From Eulemur rufifrons (taxonomy: Eukaryota; Chordata; Mammalia; Primates; Lemuridae): a stretch of 64,000 nucleotides of DNA. Below are positions 35,200 to 46,770 of the stretch, piece by piece. The stretch covers positions 40,806,001 to 40,870,000 of the forward strand of contig NC_090990.1 of the NCBI RefSeq assembly GCF_041146395.1, written 5' to 3'. Numbering within the stretch: position 1 is the first letter of the stretch; the number at the start of each line of letters is the position of its first letter. Below the pieces are notes generated by a model. The model was not told the DNA's origin and ran no database searches. It was given only the letters and a program-made list of their open reading frames with translations. The position numbers and the translations under genes were made by a program.

Positions 35200-36245
35200 A
35201 GAGCTTGGGGAGGAAGTTGGGGTTCAGTAAGCAAGATTCAACTTTGCTTTCCCCCTTTGTATAACTAAAGACCCAATTTAGTGCACTTAGATCACATCTG
35301 GGACGTATATGGGTCTATTAAGCTGCACGGTCAGTGGGAAGCCATCTCTTGGGATCCAGTTAAATTTTTTAGGGATTTGTGTGCCGGCTGATGAATACAG
35401 CCATTATTAAAAGTTGAATTATAATAACTTATAATTAAAAGTACATCCAAAAAGATAATAACTACTCAAAACTCATCACTTCCTGATATTTTACTACATT
35501 TTACTACTAACTATGCTCTTGAGGTTATTTATGTCTACTGTATCTGTATGTCATTTTAAAAATGTGTTGCTGTGCATTCCTTCCCATCTTGGCATTCGGT
35601 AACAGTAGTTGATAGCTTTAAATTGGCAATGGGAATATTTACACCACAGAAATTGGCAAATACTACAAATCTGTTTCTTTGTTTGAGAGAGTCAGTTAGT
35701 AAGTGTTTACCAGCACACCACTGTGCATGGTCCTAAACAGCAATAATTTGGAGAGAGAATGGAAATGCATGCACATTTGGGGCAAGTAGGTAGGCATTTC
35801 AAAACAATTTTCAAATCCCTGCCAGAGAGAAAACACACAAAGAAATGGTTTCTTGTGTTTTAAATCATAGCAGTAAGAATACATTCTGTAGGTTGCTTTC
35901 TTTTTGCAGGGATGCAAGAGAAATACAATTCCTTCAGTTCCTGGCACCCGAGAGTCATCCCCAAACAATGCTGCTTTCCTTCATTGTCACTATCGTCATC
36001 AATAGGCACCTCAACCACTGCGTATCTAGTATGGGTTAGATTCTGAGTTTAACCAAGTGACATAAAACACGGTCTCTCTTTTTAAGGAGCTTAAACTAGA
36101 ATATTCATGGAAACAAATGAGAACAGTCTATCCTGAATGCTGCATATTTTCTCTTCACAGCACTTATGTTAATTTGTAATTATATACATATAAATTATAT
36201 ACATACATACACATACACACATATAGCATGTATTTATGTGAAGGA
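35200..36245. other. Intergenic stretch, no gene seen
   Basis: AT-rich unique-looking sequence. A TA/CA-rich simple tract lies at 36179-36225. No repeat body recognised. Confidence 0.45.
36179..36225 (+). repeat. (TA)(CA) simple repeat
   Basis: Alternating ATATAC/ACATAC units of about 47 bp. Confidence 0.8.
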
Positions 36246-36249
36246 GCTA

Positions 36250-36390
36250 TGTCCTCCATTAGACTACACGTTCCATTAGGGGCTACAAGTGTATTTCTTT
36301 TGTTCGCAGCAGTGTCCCTGTATCTGTTCAGTGTCTGGCAGATAGTAGGTATTCAATTAATGTTTGTGGAATGCATAAATAAATGAAAAC
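36250..36390 (+). repeat. L2 3' end
   Basis: 'agactacacgttccattaggggc', 'agcagtgtccctgtatctgttcagtgtctggcagatagtaggtattcaat' and the 'aataaatgaaa' end match the L2 terminus. Antisense-like L2 sequence ('gatggtgtgcag', 'tgagcaggaccttgaagg') may follow at about 36395-36560. Confidence 0.7.
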
Positions 36391-37088
36391 GAGTAGTACG
36401 GACACTAAGAGCTGTGGGAGGTGAGAGGAAGTATCTTACCAATGACCGGAATGATTGGAAAAACTTTAAGGAGGTGGTAGGCCCTGAGCAGGACCTTGAA
36501 GGAAGGGCAAGGCAGAAATTAGGAATAATACATGGCACATTCAACACAAGACTTGAATAGCTGGAGTAGAAAGTTTACTCCCTTCTGCTGGGGTTGGAGC
36601 AAAGCTAGTGGAGCTGCTGGGTTAGGGTCACCAGTGTTAGATTCAGTTGACCCGGGGTGTTACCTGGACTCAAAGGAGGCAGTTGCAATTTGAGAAACAA
36701 AGGCAGCTCAAGGTTGAGAAGGGAACTCAAGGTTGAATGAAAGGAGAAATATCCATTCTGAGATCCAAGGAACAATTTTGAGGTTGCAACCAAGAGACTG
36801 TTGAAGGAAGAAGTGCAAGATGGTGTGCAGTGCTGGCGGAGGCAGGGTCTGGGCCTGTGCCCTCTTTTTTCCTCCCCCCCAAAATGTTTAGTTTATTAGA
36901 ACATAACACAATTTAAGCTTATTAAAAACTTATACATAAAATAAACAGGGCTTAGAATATCTTCTTGATGGTTATCAAAATAAGAAAGAAAAATATAGTT
37001 TTGTTCCCCTACTCTTTTTCCCACTTCTCTCACTCCCTATTTGGCATTTGATATATAGCTCTAGAAAGAATAATAAAAAATAACTCAG

Positions 37089-37432
37089 GGCCGGGCGCGG
37101 TGGCTCACGCCTGTCATCCTAGCACTCTGGGAGGCCGAGGCAGGTGGATTGCTCAAGGTCAGGAGTTCGAGACCAGCCTGAGCAACAGCGAGACCCCATC
37201 TCTACTAAAAATAGAAAGAAATTATATGGACACCTAAAAATCTATATAGAAAAAATTAGCCGGGCATAGTGGCGCATGCCTGTAGTCCCAGCTACTCGGG
37301 AGGCTGAGGCAGTAGGATCGCTTAAGCCCAGGAGTTTGAGGTTGCTGTGAGCTAAGCTGACGCCACGGCACTCACTCTAGCCTGGGCAACAAAGTGAGAC
37401 TCTGTCTCAACAAAAAAAAAAAAAAAAAAAAA
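37089..37432 (+). mobile_element. Alu SINE, lemur-type, with target-site duplication
   Basis: A nearly intact dimeric Alu starting GGCCGGGCGCGGTGGCTCAC, with a well preserved head and a poly-A tail. Between the monomers is a long A-rich linker with 'attatatggacacctaaaaa', followed by 'agccgggcatagtggcgc'. I associate this linker and the 'gctgacgccacggcactcac' right end with lemur Alus. A 14-bp duplication (aaaaaataactcag) flanks it at 37075-37088 and 37433-37446. Low divergence and a preserved duplication mark it as fairly recent. Confidence 0.95.
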
Positions 37433-37446
37433 AAAAAATAACTCAG

Positions 37447-38860
37447 TATCAGATCAAGCTACAAAAACTATTCAAAAACCATTTTCTGAACAAAGCTAAA
37501 CTAAAACGTATTTCTAAGATATTCCAATTAAAAAAACAACAAATAAAATCAGTAGTATTATTAATAAATTTAAATACAATGCATATCTTGCCACATGCTG
37601 TATTTTAAGAGACTTAATTGAGACATTAGAGAAATTTTTGGAAATGCAAAAAAGATCAACAAATAATGCTAAAGGAGTAATTATGAATCAAGGCAGAAAC
37701 GATACTATGGAGGCTCAGTACACGAACCAAAGTGGAAAAATGTCTAAAGCATGATAGTAATTGTTTTAGAACTAGGTAAGTCAAGATGACAAATACCAGA
37801 AAAAAACACTTTTCTTTTTTCAACCAAAATTTGCTATAAGGTTTTTGTTCAGTTATTCACATTGGTTGACAACATTAAACAAAATAGACTTAAACTGTAA
37901 TATGATTTGTATCAGTGAAGACTGCTAAACAACAGAATAGAATAGTGATAGAATATAAATGTCTGCTTTGTATGTCTTTATTTTATTGAACGAATATAAG
38001 AAGGTTGATGACCCATCAAATTCTCTCCTCTGCTTTTTGCTTCAGGTTATTTAAGGTAAATATAAGGGAAATACTGTGTGACATAGTTAACAGAGTTTTT
38101 TTCTCTTTTTATTTATTCAATAATAATTAAAGACTTTACCTACAGAAATAAATCACGTGAAAAAACAATAGCAAGTCTGAACAAAATTGATTCCTTCCAA
38201 ATGTCATTTTAAATAACGAGCATTCTATCTTAATGATGTGTCACAATATATTATGGCAAACAAAGGTAAGATGATAATTCTTTCTTTTCTTTCCTCTTAG
38301 ATCACAAAGAGTAAGCAAAACCAACAAATAAGAATTGTCAACGCAACCCATATTTTCTATATCCTGTCCTGCACCTGGATGCCAAAAAACAAAGGAGTGA
38401 ACCAAAGGGGAATTATATTGATTCAGAGAGCAGGGAATGAATGTTTCATAGAAAACTTAAAATAATTTTAGAGAAAGAGAGAAATCAAGTTTCTATAAAA
38501 AGAAAATCTAAAACTAGAATGGCATAAAAGATTACTGGGACAGGCTGATAATATTTCAAGTGATACCAAATACGTATTTATAGAAACCTTTTACTCTAAC
38601 TCTACAGAGTTGCTTCTACGCAGGAGAGCTGAGACCATGAATACCCACATTTACACTTTATATTAAGACAAGGGAAGAATGAAAGTCTGGCTATTTCTTG
38701 TACTTCTCTGATTTTTTAAAAATGTTAACAAGGAAATAAAATGGAAAGAATGATTTGGAATGAAAAAAATAGGGCATTGATTGAGGATCACGAAGTTTGG
38801 CTCATTTGAGGAAGTGGTATAAAGACAAGTTCTTTCTGAGCAAACAGGAGGAAGTGTGCT
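37447..38860. other. Intergenic AT-rich stretch, nothing assigned
   Basis: About 1.4 kb of AT-rich sequence without a recognised repeat or an open frame over 60 codons. Confidence 0.5.
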
Positions 38861-38867
38861 ATAAAAT

Positions 38868-39018
38868 AGTACTTCTTAAACTTTTATGTTCCTATGAAAC
38901 ACTTGGGATTCATAAGGTGCAAATTTTGATTGCGTAGGTCCTGGTATTCTGCATTTCTAATGAGCTCCAAGGTGAAGCCATGCTTGCTGCTAGAACAAGG
39001 CCAACACTGAGCAGTAAA
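38868..39018 (+). mobile_element. MER5-type hAT MITE
   Basis: 'tacttcttaaacttttatgttcc', 'cacttgggattcat', 'taggtcctggtattctgcatttctaatgagctccaaggtga' follow a common hAT MITE from end to end. Termini are eroded. Confidence 0.55.
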
Positions 39019-39549
39019 GCTGTAAAATTAAGGTTAATCTAAGTCATAAGGAAAACAAATGGAAATGCCTGAGAAGTTGGTCCTGGGGAGAAGATCTAAA
39101 GTCCTAGAAATTTGGTGATAGGAGGGGTGGGTTCTTACGTAGTTTAGAAACTAAAAGGCCCACAGACCAAGAGAGCCCTATCAAGTCACCTGGAGTTAAG
39201 GAAGATTTAAGTGTAAGTCTGAGGGTCATGAAAGGCTCTTTCAAGCCTTTCAAGCCTAAAATCTAGCTTCTCCTCTGGTTCTGAACTCAACTCAGCAGTA
39301 GCAAAATTCTTGGAAAAGCTTAAAAATCAGCTTAGGAATGCATAAGCTAGTAAAAGCTCTGCCTAGAGTGCAGACATAAAAGCATAGCAGGAACACCAGC
39401 AATGTATGTCTTTAATTAGTCCTAGTTCGGGGGAAGCCTCAGGTCTATATATTGCCCGAACCCAAAGAATAACCACACTGTCATTAATAAATACTTCTAT
39501 ATTCAGATGAGATGCTCTGTTTATTTTTTTATAATGTCTGGATTGATCA
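39019..39549. other. Intergenic stretch, nothing assigned
   Basis: No recognised repeat or gene. 'tcaagcctttcaagcct' at about 39241-39257 is a small local duplication. Confidence 0.45.
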
Positions 39550-39713
39550 AAGGTAGCTAGTGTGTCCTGAGCACACAGTATGCACCTCTTACTGTAAGAC
39601 TAGTACATGAATTAACTCTTTAAAATTTTCATCCACCCTTTCTACTCCCAACACCCATTTACAATTGAGAAAACTATGAATTGGTACTTATGACTTGCTC
39701 AAAGTAACACACA
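39550..39713 (-). repeat. MIR, antisense
   Basis: 'ctgagcacacagtatgcacctctta', 'aattaactctttaaaattttcatcc', 'catttacaattgagaaaactatgaa' and 'gacttgctcaaagtaacacac' are antisense MIR landmarks in order. Confidence 0.65.
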
Positions 39714-39721
39714 TACTAGAA

Positions 39722-40014
39722 CATGGGTCCCCAGCCTTTTTGGCACCAGGGACTGGTTTCATGGAAGACAATTTTTCCACTGATTGGTGGTGGGGGAGGT
39801 GGTGCTCAGGCAGTGATGCGAGCCATGGGGAGTGGCTGTAAATACAGGTGAAACTTTGCTAGCTCACCTGCCCACCGCCACTCACCTCCTTCTGTTTCCC
39901 CCCCCTTCTAAGTTTCATGGAAGACAATTTTTCCATTTTCCTTTGGGGGGGTGGTGTGTGGCGGGGTGGCAGATCTCTGCGGCCTGGTCCCTAACAGGGG
40001 GTTGGAGACCAGAG
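39722..40014 (+). mobile_element. MER1-like hAT-Charlie MITE with internal duplication
   Basis: It starts CATGGGTCCCCAGCCTTTTT and carries 'ggcaccagggactggtttcatgg', 'aggcagtgatgcgagccatggggagtggctgtaaatac' and a terminal 'cctggtccctaacagggggttgg', typical of MER1. An exact 8-bp duplication tactagaa flanks it (39714-39721 and 40015-40022). A 23-bp segment at 39757-39779 recurs exactly at 39913-39935. Confidence 0.88.
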
Positions 40015-40252
40015 TACTAGAACTTACAGAGTTAAGGTGATAACCAGATTAATAGAGTAATTAATAATTAATTGTTAAAAGAGACTTGCTCACAGTTTAA
40101 CCTTAATCTCTACAGCAAACCTTGAGTCTCCTCATTGTCTCACTCTGTTTGTCTGATCGATTGTCTGATTGTAGCAATACTGTGCAGCAGCTACATGAAT
40201 TACAACTTGTGGTATTAAAAGATCAAATCAAATTTAAGATATAAGCTCTAAT

Positions 40253-40447
40253 CTTGCACTGTCCATTATTGTAGCCCCATTAGCCCCATCTGATTATTTA
40301 AATTTAAATAAAAAATTAATTTCCTTAATCACATGAGCCACATTTCAAGTGCTCAGTAGCCATATATGGCTGGCAAATACTCTGCTGGACAGCATAGTGT
40401 TCCATATGAACATTTCCAGCATCATAAAAAATTCTATTGAAAAATTC
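40253..40447. mobile_element. Fold-back hAT MITE
   Basis: 'ttgcactgtccattattgtagccccattagcc', 'tgattatttaaatttaaataaaa', 'acatgagccacatttcaagtgctcagtagcc', and 'ggacagcatagtgttccatatgaacatttcc' form the known order of a common hAT MITE with complementary halves. Confidence 0.65.
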
Positions 40448-41184
40448 AACCCTATTTTAATATTTACAGATCTCCTATGCATTTGTTAATTTTTAAACAA
40501 TTTGGTATATTATCTAAGTCTATTCTCACAATCATCATATGAAAAATACATGAGTTAATATTACTATATTATAAAGCAGAGTCATGCTGGGGTTTTGTTT
40601 TGTTTTTGCTTTTGTTTTTTGAGCTGCAGCTGAGGTTAAAGACCTTGGGGATTTAAAACTTGTGCAACTTGTCTATGCCTTTCTTCTTTCCTCTTCATCT
40701 GCTCTCTTTCCCTAGGTGATGTCATCTAATTCCTTGGCTTTAAATACTTCTTCCGTTGGGTCTGGACTTGACATTAATTGCTTAACCTTGGCACGTGAGT
40801 TCTAATAGGCACCTCACACTTAATATGTCTGAAACGGTACTCTCGACTTTTGCATCCATCCCCCTGCCAGCTTTTCCCTCTCCAACCTTCCCCATCTCAA
40901 GGAATGGAGTCTCTCTCTTCTCCCTGGTGCTCACCATTCTTGATATTTCCCCAGCCTGCACCAATGCTCTTTCCCACCAAGCCATGGCTAATCCAACAGC
41001 AAGTTCCATTAACTGTACCTCCACAACATATCCTGAATCCAGTGACATCTCCTCTACTGACATATCTATGATCCAAAATGACATCGGGACCACTCTGACT
41101 AGCTTTCTCACTGGTTTCCCTGCTGCCATTCTCACTCTTCTATCTATTTTCTACAAAGAAACCAGGGTGAACTTTTAAAAAGTA

Positions 41185-42596
41185 AACTAACTAATATTGC
41201 TCATGAGCTTAGATGCAAAAATATTCAACAAAATATCAGCAACTTGAATTCAGCAGTGTATAACAAATTGTATACCATGACCTAATGGGGCTTATTCCAG
41301 GGCTGGTTCAATATTTGAAAATCAAATCATGTTATTCACCATATTAACAGACTAAAGAGAAAATTCACATGAGCATATCAATTGATGCAGAAATAACATT
41401 TGAAACAATTCAATACCCATTCATGAAAACTCTCAGAAACATAGAAATAGAAACAAATCAACTTGATAAAGAGCATCTACAAAAAATCTGCAGGCAATAT
41501 ACTTAATGGTGAAAGATTAAATGCTTTTCTCTCAAGACTAAGAAAAAAAGTAAGGATGCCCACTTTCACCACTCTCATTTAACAGTACCAAAAACTCTAG
41601 CTAGGACAATAAGGTAAGAAAAAAAAATAAAAAACGTACAGATTGGAAAATAATTTGCCCTCATTTGCAGATGACATGATTGTTTATGTAGATAACCCCA
41701 AAGAATCTGCCAAAAATACCCCAAAACAAAACACTCCTACACCTAATAAGTTGTAGGTGTAAACAGCGAAGTCATATAAGATGAACACACAAAAAATTTT
41801 ATGTACTAATAAGGAATATGTAGGAAATACGATTAAAAACAAAATACCATCTACAGTAACTCCAAAGAAAATGAAATACTTCAGTATAAATTTAACAAAA
41901 CATGTACAGGATTCACATGCTAAAATTACAAAATGCAGATGAAACAAATCAAAGATCTAAATAAAAGAGAGTGATGACACCAAATGCTGGTGAGGATGTC
42001 AAAAAACTGGATCACGAATAGTACAATCCTGGTGGGAATGTAAAATGGTACAGCCACTCTGGAGAATAGTTTAGCAGGTCCTTTTAAAACTAAAAATGCA
42101 CTTACCATAAAATGCAGCAAATGTATTCTTAGACATTTATCCCAGAGAAATGAAAACTTATGTTCATGTAGAAACCTGCATATGAATCTTAACGTTATTC
42201 CTAATAGCCCCAAACTGGAAACAACCCAGAGGTCCTTCAATAGGTGAATAAACTGTGGTACATCCACACTGTGGAATTCTACTCAGTAATAAAAAAGAAT
42301 AAACTATTGATACAAGCAGCAAGTTGGATGGACCTCAAGAAATTCTGCTGAATGAAAAAAGCCAATCAAAAGGTTATATGCTATATGATTCCATTTATAC
42401 AACATTCATGAAATGTTGTAACTATAGAGATGGAAAACAGATTAGTGGTTTCCAGGGGGGAGGACTGGGGAAGAGGGAGTAGGAGGGGCTACAAAGGGGT
42501 AACACCTGGAGCCCTGTGGTGATGGGACACTTCTGCATCTTGATTGTGGTGGTATTTATGGAAAGCTACATATGTTCCAAAGTTGCCAAGAACTAT

Positions 42597-42644
<48 letters not shown>

Positions 42645-42818
42645 CTAGTGAAATCTGAATAAGCTCTGTGGGTTGTAGCAATGTCAATTTTGTGGTATTG
42701 ATATTGTACTACAGTTACATAAGATGCTAACATTGGGGAGAAGGGTGAGGGTTTACGAGACCAGTCTGTACATTTTTTTGCAACTTCCTGTGAATCTATA
42801 AATAAAAAGTTTTTAAAA
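41185..42818 (+). mobile_element. 5'-truncated old L1 with reverse-transcriptase remnant
   Basis: Starts within ORF2: 'atattcaacaaaatatcagcaac' and 'attttgcagatgacatg'-like sequence giving the FADD core of reverse transcriptase at about 41664-41675. It passes to the ORF2 C-terminus (about 41960-42330) and a 3' UTR ending 'aataaaaagtttttaaaaat'. There is an internal deletion near 41940-41965, and stops are frequent. It lies inside the L2 above. Confidence 0.85.
42597..42641 (+). repeat. (TC)n(AC)n compound microsatellite in an L1 3' UTR
   Basis: About nine TC units followed by about 13 AC units, inside the L1 3' UTR. Confidence 0.9.
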
Positions 42819-43362
42819 ATGTAAATCAGGTTGCATCCGTTCTGTTACTTTAATCGTTTAACGACTTTCCAATGCAACCAGAGGAAAACCCAAGTTCCTT
42901 ATCTTCCATCAGCTGCTCCCTGCCTAGCTCTCTCGGACCTCACCTCACTCTTCATCTTATTATTTTGGCAGAAGCACACAAGTCTCCCCTTGCACTCATG
43001 GTGCTCTTCGTGCTCTGCTCTTTCCCACCTTGGAGACGTTTCCCTCACTAGTTCCTTCCTGAAAAGCTCTTGGCATATCTCACCCACATGTCTTGTTATC
43101 ATTCAGGCTTACCTCAATGTCACCTCCCCAGATAAGATTCCCCTAACTCCTACTGAAAGCACCCCCTCCACTCTGTTATCTTTAGGCCATTCCACAGTGC
43201 ATTTTCCTCCTAGCACCTGCCCTTATCTGAATTTATCTTTTATAGTTGTTCATAAATTATCTTCTTCTATTAAAATGTACACTCTGTAGGAACTCTGTTT
43301 ATTCATAGCATTATCTCCAGTGGTTTAGACAGTACCTGGCACTGGATTCCAAGGGACAACCA

Positions 43363-43403
43363 GCCCGCATGCACGTGAGCGTGCGCGTGCACACAGACAC
43401 AAA
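43363..43403 (+). repeat. Alternating purine-pyrimidine tract
   Basis: 'gcatgcacgtgagcgtgcg' followed by CGTGCACACAGACAC alternates purine and pyrimidine with CG and CA steps, a composition prone to Z-DNA. Confidence 0.6.
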
Positions 43404-43404
43404 A

Positions 43405-44570
43405 TAAGACTCTTCTTCCTCCCTTAGGTTCTGAACAATTTCAATAAATATAATAAAAGAGTAAAGATAGAAGTGAAAACAACACCTTTGTTATGGACAG
43501 GGGCTAGTTTGGAAGTGTAGCTTTGACAATGCTCGTGGTGAATTAGGCAGCCTTACCCATTGGGTTCCAGGCAGCTCTGGACTGGATTGACTCCTCCTCT
43601 CCCAACTCCAGGAACATGGGTGCATGCTAAATATTCTGTGAATAAAAGAGGGAAGGAAAAAAAAGGCTGTGATGCATTCCTGAGGCCTCACTCATATGGG
43701 GTTCTAGAATAAGGCACAGAAGCAAGTCTGCTGATTTAAAGTTCCCGGGCTTAAAGATAAGGGCTCTGATGGAGAGTATGCTGAGGAAGGCTAGAGGCAT
43801 AGGCGGGAGGCAGCCTGCTGAGACTCTCAAATGCCAGGCCACAGCACCAGGACGCTGTGTTGTTCGAGGTGACGTTGGGGAGGGTCACACATCTTTTCAT
43901 CCACCTCTGTCTCCTCATTTACCTAGGTGCTATTTTCATTGTTTGGGGGAGGTGTAGTGATAGCTCTTCCTATGACTAAGCTCTCTTCAGTACTCAATAC
44001 AGGTACAGTATTAAGCAATCCATCAGCCTTAATAGAGTTTACGCCTTTATCACAACTCTCTTGTCTCAAACATAATAAAAGCACACCTAACATGTCTACT
44101 TGTCAGCTATTATAAGGTGCCATATTAATCAGAAGTGGAATTTAAAGCAAAAAAAGATAACCCATGAGTTACAAACCACCACCACAGCATTTCTTTTCAT
44201 GGAAAATGAAAGTTTTGGGGAGCCAAATAGATAGATAGTCTGGAGCAGTCTGGCTATAGCTATGAATAAGAGACAAAACAAGCTAACCGCACATCAGAAA
44301 AAAAAGCAAGAATATGGGTTAGGCAGAATATGAGTTATACAAAAGTATGAGGAATAAACAATACCCCTAATTCCAGCCACCTTTAAGAAAGATGAAATGT
44401 TGTTTCTACTCTGGGCCACCACCAGCAAATTATCACACACGTTCGACGCACAGATCCAGTACCTGGAAACAGATGGATATAATATTTATGCATATTTGTT
44501 ATATTTATATACATTTATTGTTTGACTAATATTGCCATGTAACTTTTGAACTGCTTATCCCTTATTCCCC
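43405..44570. other. Intergenic stretch, no gene seen
   Basis: Mixed unique-looking sequence. Open frames at 43491-43691, 43627-43842 and 43769-44115 overlap on both strands and match nothing I recognise. AT-rich by 44460-44570. Confidence 0.45.
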
Positions 44571-44574
44571 TAAT

Positions 44575-45060
44575 TAAAAGGGGAAAAGGTGGGTTGTCAG
44601 TCCGGGCCCTGGCAGGAAGCAGGAGGCACATTCAGGTGGAATTCCGAAGAGAAGTGAACAAAAGACTATTGACAGAGGGAAGAGCAGGTTAAAGGAACAA
44701 CCAGAGCTGAGGACGCACCAGGACTGGCCACAGTGAGATGTCTGCCGCCTGTTGGCCTAAGGGGGCCTTGTGGGAGGTGGAGTCGTGAAGGAGGGGCTGC
44801 CCAGTGGGACCCTAGCGGGTCTCAGAGGGGATGCGTTGCCGGAACTGCTGTGCAGAGGCAGGGAGGGACGGGAGAGGATATTGACCCACGCTCCTCTGGC
44901 TCTCCATCTCCGCCAGTGCCTCTGCTTAGCCAAACCCAAGTGGAAACCAGAGGGCAAGGGAGCCCAAGGGATACGGCCCATCACAGTTCACTCCTTAGGA
45001 TACATTGCAGGGCACAGACGGAGGACAGCATACTTGAGCCGTGGCAAAAAGGGTGACTTT
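44575..45060 (+). repeat. Old interspersed repeat, family not assigned
   Basis: 'ggtgggttgtcagtccgggc', 'aggaagcaggaggcacattc', 'ggttaaaggaacaa', 'ggtctcagaggggatgcg', and 'agggcaagggagcccaaggg' occur in the order of a widespread old mammalian repeat. The overlapping 107-codon open frames here (44733-45056 and 44770-45093) are attributed to it. Confidence 0.4.
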
Positions 45061-45064
45061 TGCC

Positions 45065-45710
45065 AATTAATATCAGTGCCCTTGATATTCTAAGTGAAAG
45101 AAAAATCGGATTCAGGAGGTTCCCTCTGGATAGGACCATTCAGGAGAGAAGGTAAAAGTGGATGGGATACTTTGTGGTTGCTTTTTTTCTCATAATGAGC
45201 AATGAAATCACCCAGATTTGGACTATGCAAAGAATGAAAGAGAAAGAGAAGATCACACATTCTTACACTGGTCTCCGGAGGCAGCAGGCAACCCGATTTG
45301 AAGCAGCTGCCCTAGGTCTGGGATAATTTATGGCCCGTTCCTGCCAGAATGTTGCTCTGTTTTGCAAGGAATTCAGGCGAAGGTTGATTTAAGAGGTCTG
45401 GGTTCTCTAAGAAATTGTCTTGGTCAAAGAAGAGCTGACTTAGCTCGCCAGGGAGCCACCCCCAGGGATGAGCCTTGGTAGCACTGCACCTCATCCTGAT
45501 GCCCCTGGCAGAGCCTGCTGTGCACATAGTACTCTCACGGTGTATTGACCAGAAGTCACACTGCTCAAGACAGGACTTATCTTGCCACCAGCTAGTTCAC
45601 CCACTAGCTTTGTGGGTGGGATTTGGTGGAAGGTGAAAAGTACCTTCCACACCCCAATGTTCTTTTTCAGAGGCCCTGTTTCTAACTTGTTTGTGTCATT
45701 GTTTGCTTGT
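45065..45710. other. Intergenic stretch, no gene seen
   Basis: Unique-looking sequence with overlapping short open frames on the minus strand (45312-45527, 45491-45772) without recognised similarity. Confidence 0.45.
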
Positions 45711-45714
45711 CCAT

Positions 45715-45960
45715 TAATTTGATACACATTTATTAAATGCGATGTGTCAGGTAGAGCCACCATATAGCTCAATGCTAGTCCACCCTGACTTGTGTCATGC
45801 CATAGCCCTGTTAGGCTCTGTACTTAGCACAAGGGACATAAAGATGAGTCCTTACCCTTTAAGAACATACAATGAGTGGGGAAGACAGGTGAGCAGTCAC
45901 AGTACAACACTGGAAGTGCTGCAACAGACTAACCAACCATTGGTGCTCAGGGGATAGAAC
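45715..45960 (-). repeat. Possible L2- or L3-like fragment, antisense
   Basis: 'atttattaaatgcgatgtgtcagg', 'taggctctgtacttagcacaagggacataaagatgagtcc', 'acaatgagtggggaagacaggtgagc' and 'aacactggaagtgctg' suggest the antisense of an old CR1/L2-class 3' end. Weak. Confidence 0.4.
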
Positions 45961-46229
45961 AGTTCACTTTGCCTGGGGCAGTGTGACGATGCCAGAAAGT
46001 CCCACATCACTTAGTACTTGGATTAAGCCATCAAATACACATATAAAAACAATATTGTCTGGGAGGTGGGTGGTGTTAACTCTACCTGTTAATAATTTTC
46101 AGATCAATTTTATAGAAAACATTCAATCTCTTTTTTTCCTATGTGTTTCTTTTCAGCATTTAAGGATTCTCAAGCCTTATACACCCTAAAGAATTCTCCC
46201 TGGGCCCCACTTCCCCCACTACTCATACC

Positions 46230-46411
46230 TGCCCTTTTCCTGGGGATGGGTGTATATCTACATGATGAGTGCGTTGCGCACCGTCTGGGGAATGGTCATG
46301 CTTCAATGTTCTGACTTGGGGGGATGGGCGGTACATGGGCAATACATTTGGCCTGAACTTTTGTACCCCCATGATAAGCTGAAATAAAAAACAAAACAAA
46401 ACAAAACAAAA
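46230..46411 (+). mobile_element. L1 3' end, strepsirrhine type
   Basis: 'gatggatgtatatac'-like start ('ggggatgggtgtatatctac'), then 'atgagtgcgttgcgcaccg', 'catgggcaatacatttggcc', 'tgaacttttgtacccccatg', 'ataagctgaaataaaaaac', and a tail of AAAAC units. Same 3' UTR type as at 11744-12197. Confidence 0.85.
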
Positions 46412-46594
46412 TATACAGGGGAAAATTATAAGCTCTGGGAAGATATTTCAACATTTCATTAAAGATATTCAGACAAGGAAACTATTACATAGCTTCATGG
46501 ACTGATAATGTAAAATTTTATGTTAGGATACACGTTTGATTTTTTCCCCAAAAACATTATGTAATGTCATCTTGGGTTACTATGACACCTAACC

Positions 46595-46770
46595 AGATTT
46601 ATTTATTTATATATTTTTCATATCAGCATATTATGGGGGTACAAGTGTTTAGGTCACATATATTGCCTTTGCCCCGCAGGAGTCAGAGCTTCAAGCATGT
46701 CCATCCCCATGATGGTGCACAACACTGAGATATTATATTGGACGCCTACCTTGCACCTTAATGAAACATC
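46595..46770 (-). mobile_element. L1 3' end, strepsirrhine type, antisense
   Basis: 'ttatttatttatatatttttc', 'agcatattatgggggtacaag', 'aggtcacatatattgccttt', and 'tccatccccatgatggtgcac' are the antisense of the L1 3' UTR type seen at 46230-46411. The two copies lie tail to tail about 180 bp apart. Confidence 0.75.

Larger units (their letters stand above)
40690..43345 (+). repeat. L2 LINE split by an L1
   Basis: L2 ORF2 C-terminal sequence occupies about 40690-41180 ('aggtgatgtcatctaattccttggctttaaatac', 'ataggcacctcacacttaatatgtctg') and resumes at about 42822-43345 ('taaatcaggttgcatccgttctg', 'aatttatcttttatag... aaaatgtacactctgtagg', 'acagtacctggcactgg'). The long open frames at 40795-41178 and 42831-43289 are relics of the L2 reading frame. 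Confidence 0.75.

Noticed and set aside
42831..43289. 152-codon plus-strand frame
   Set aside because: It coincides with the L2 ORF2-derived region, with no separate evidence of a host gene.
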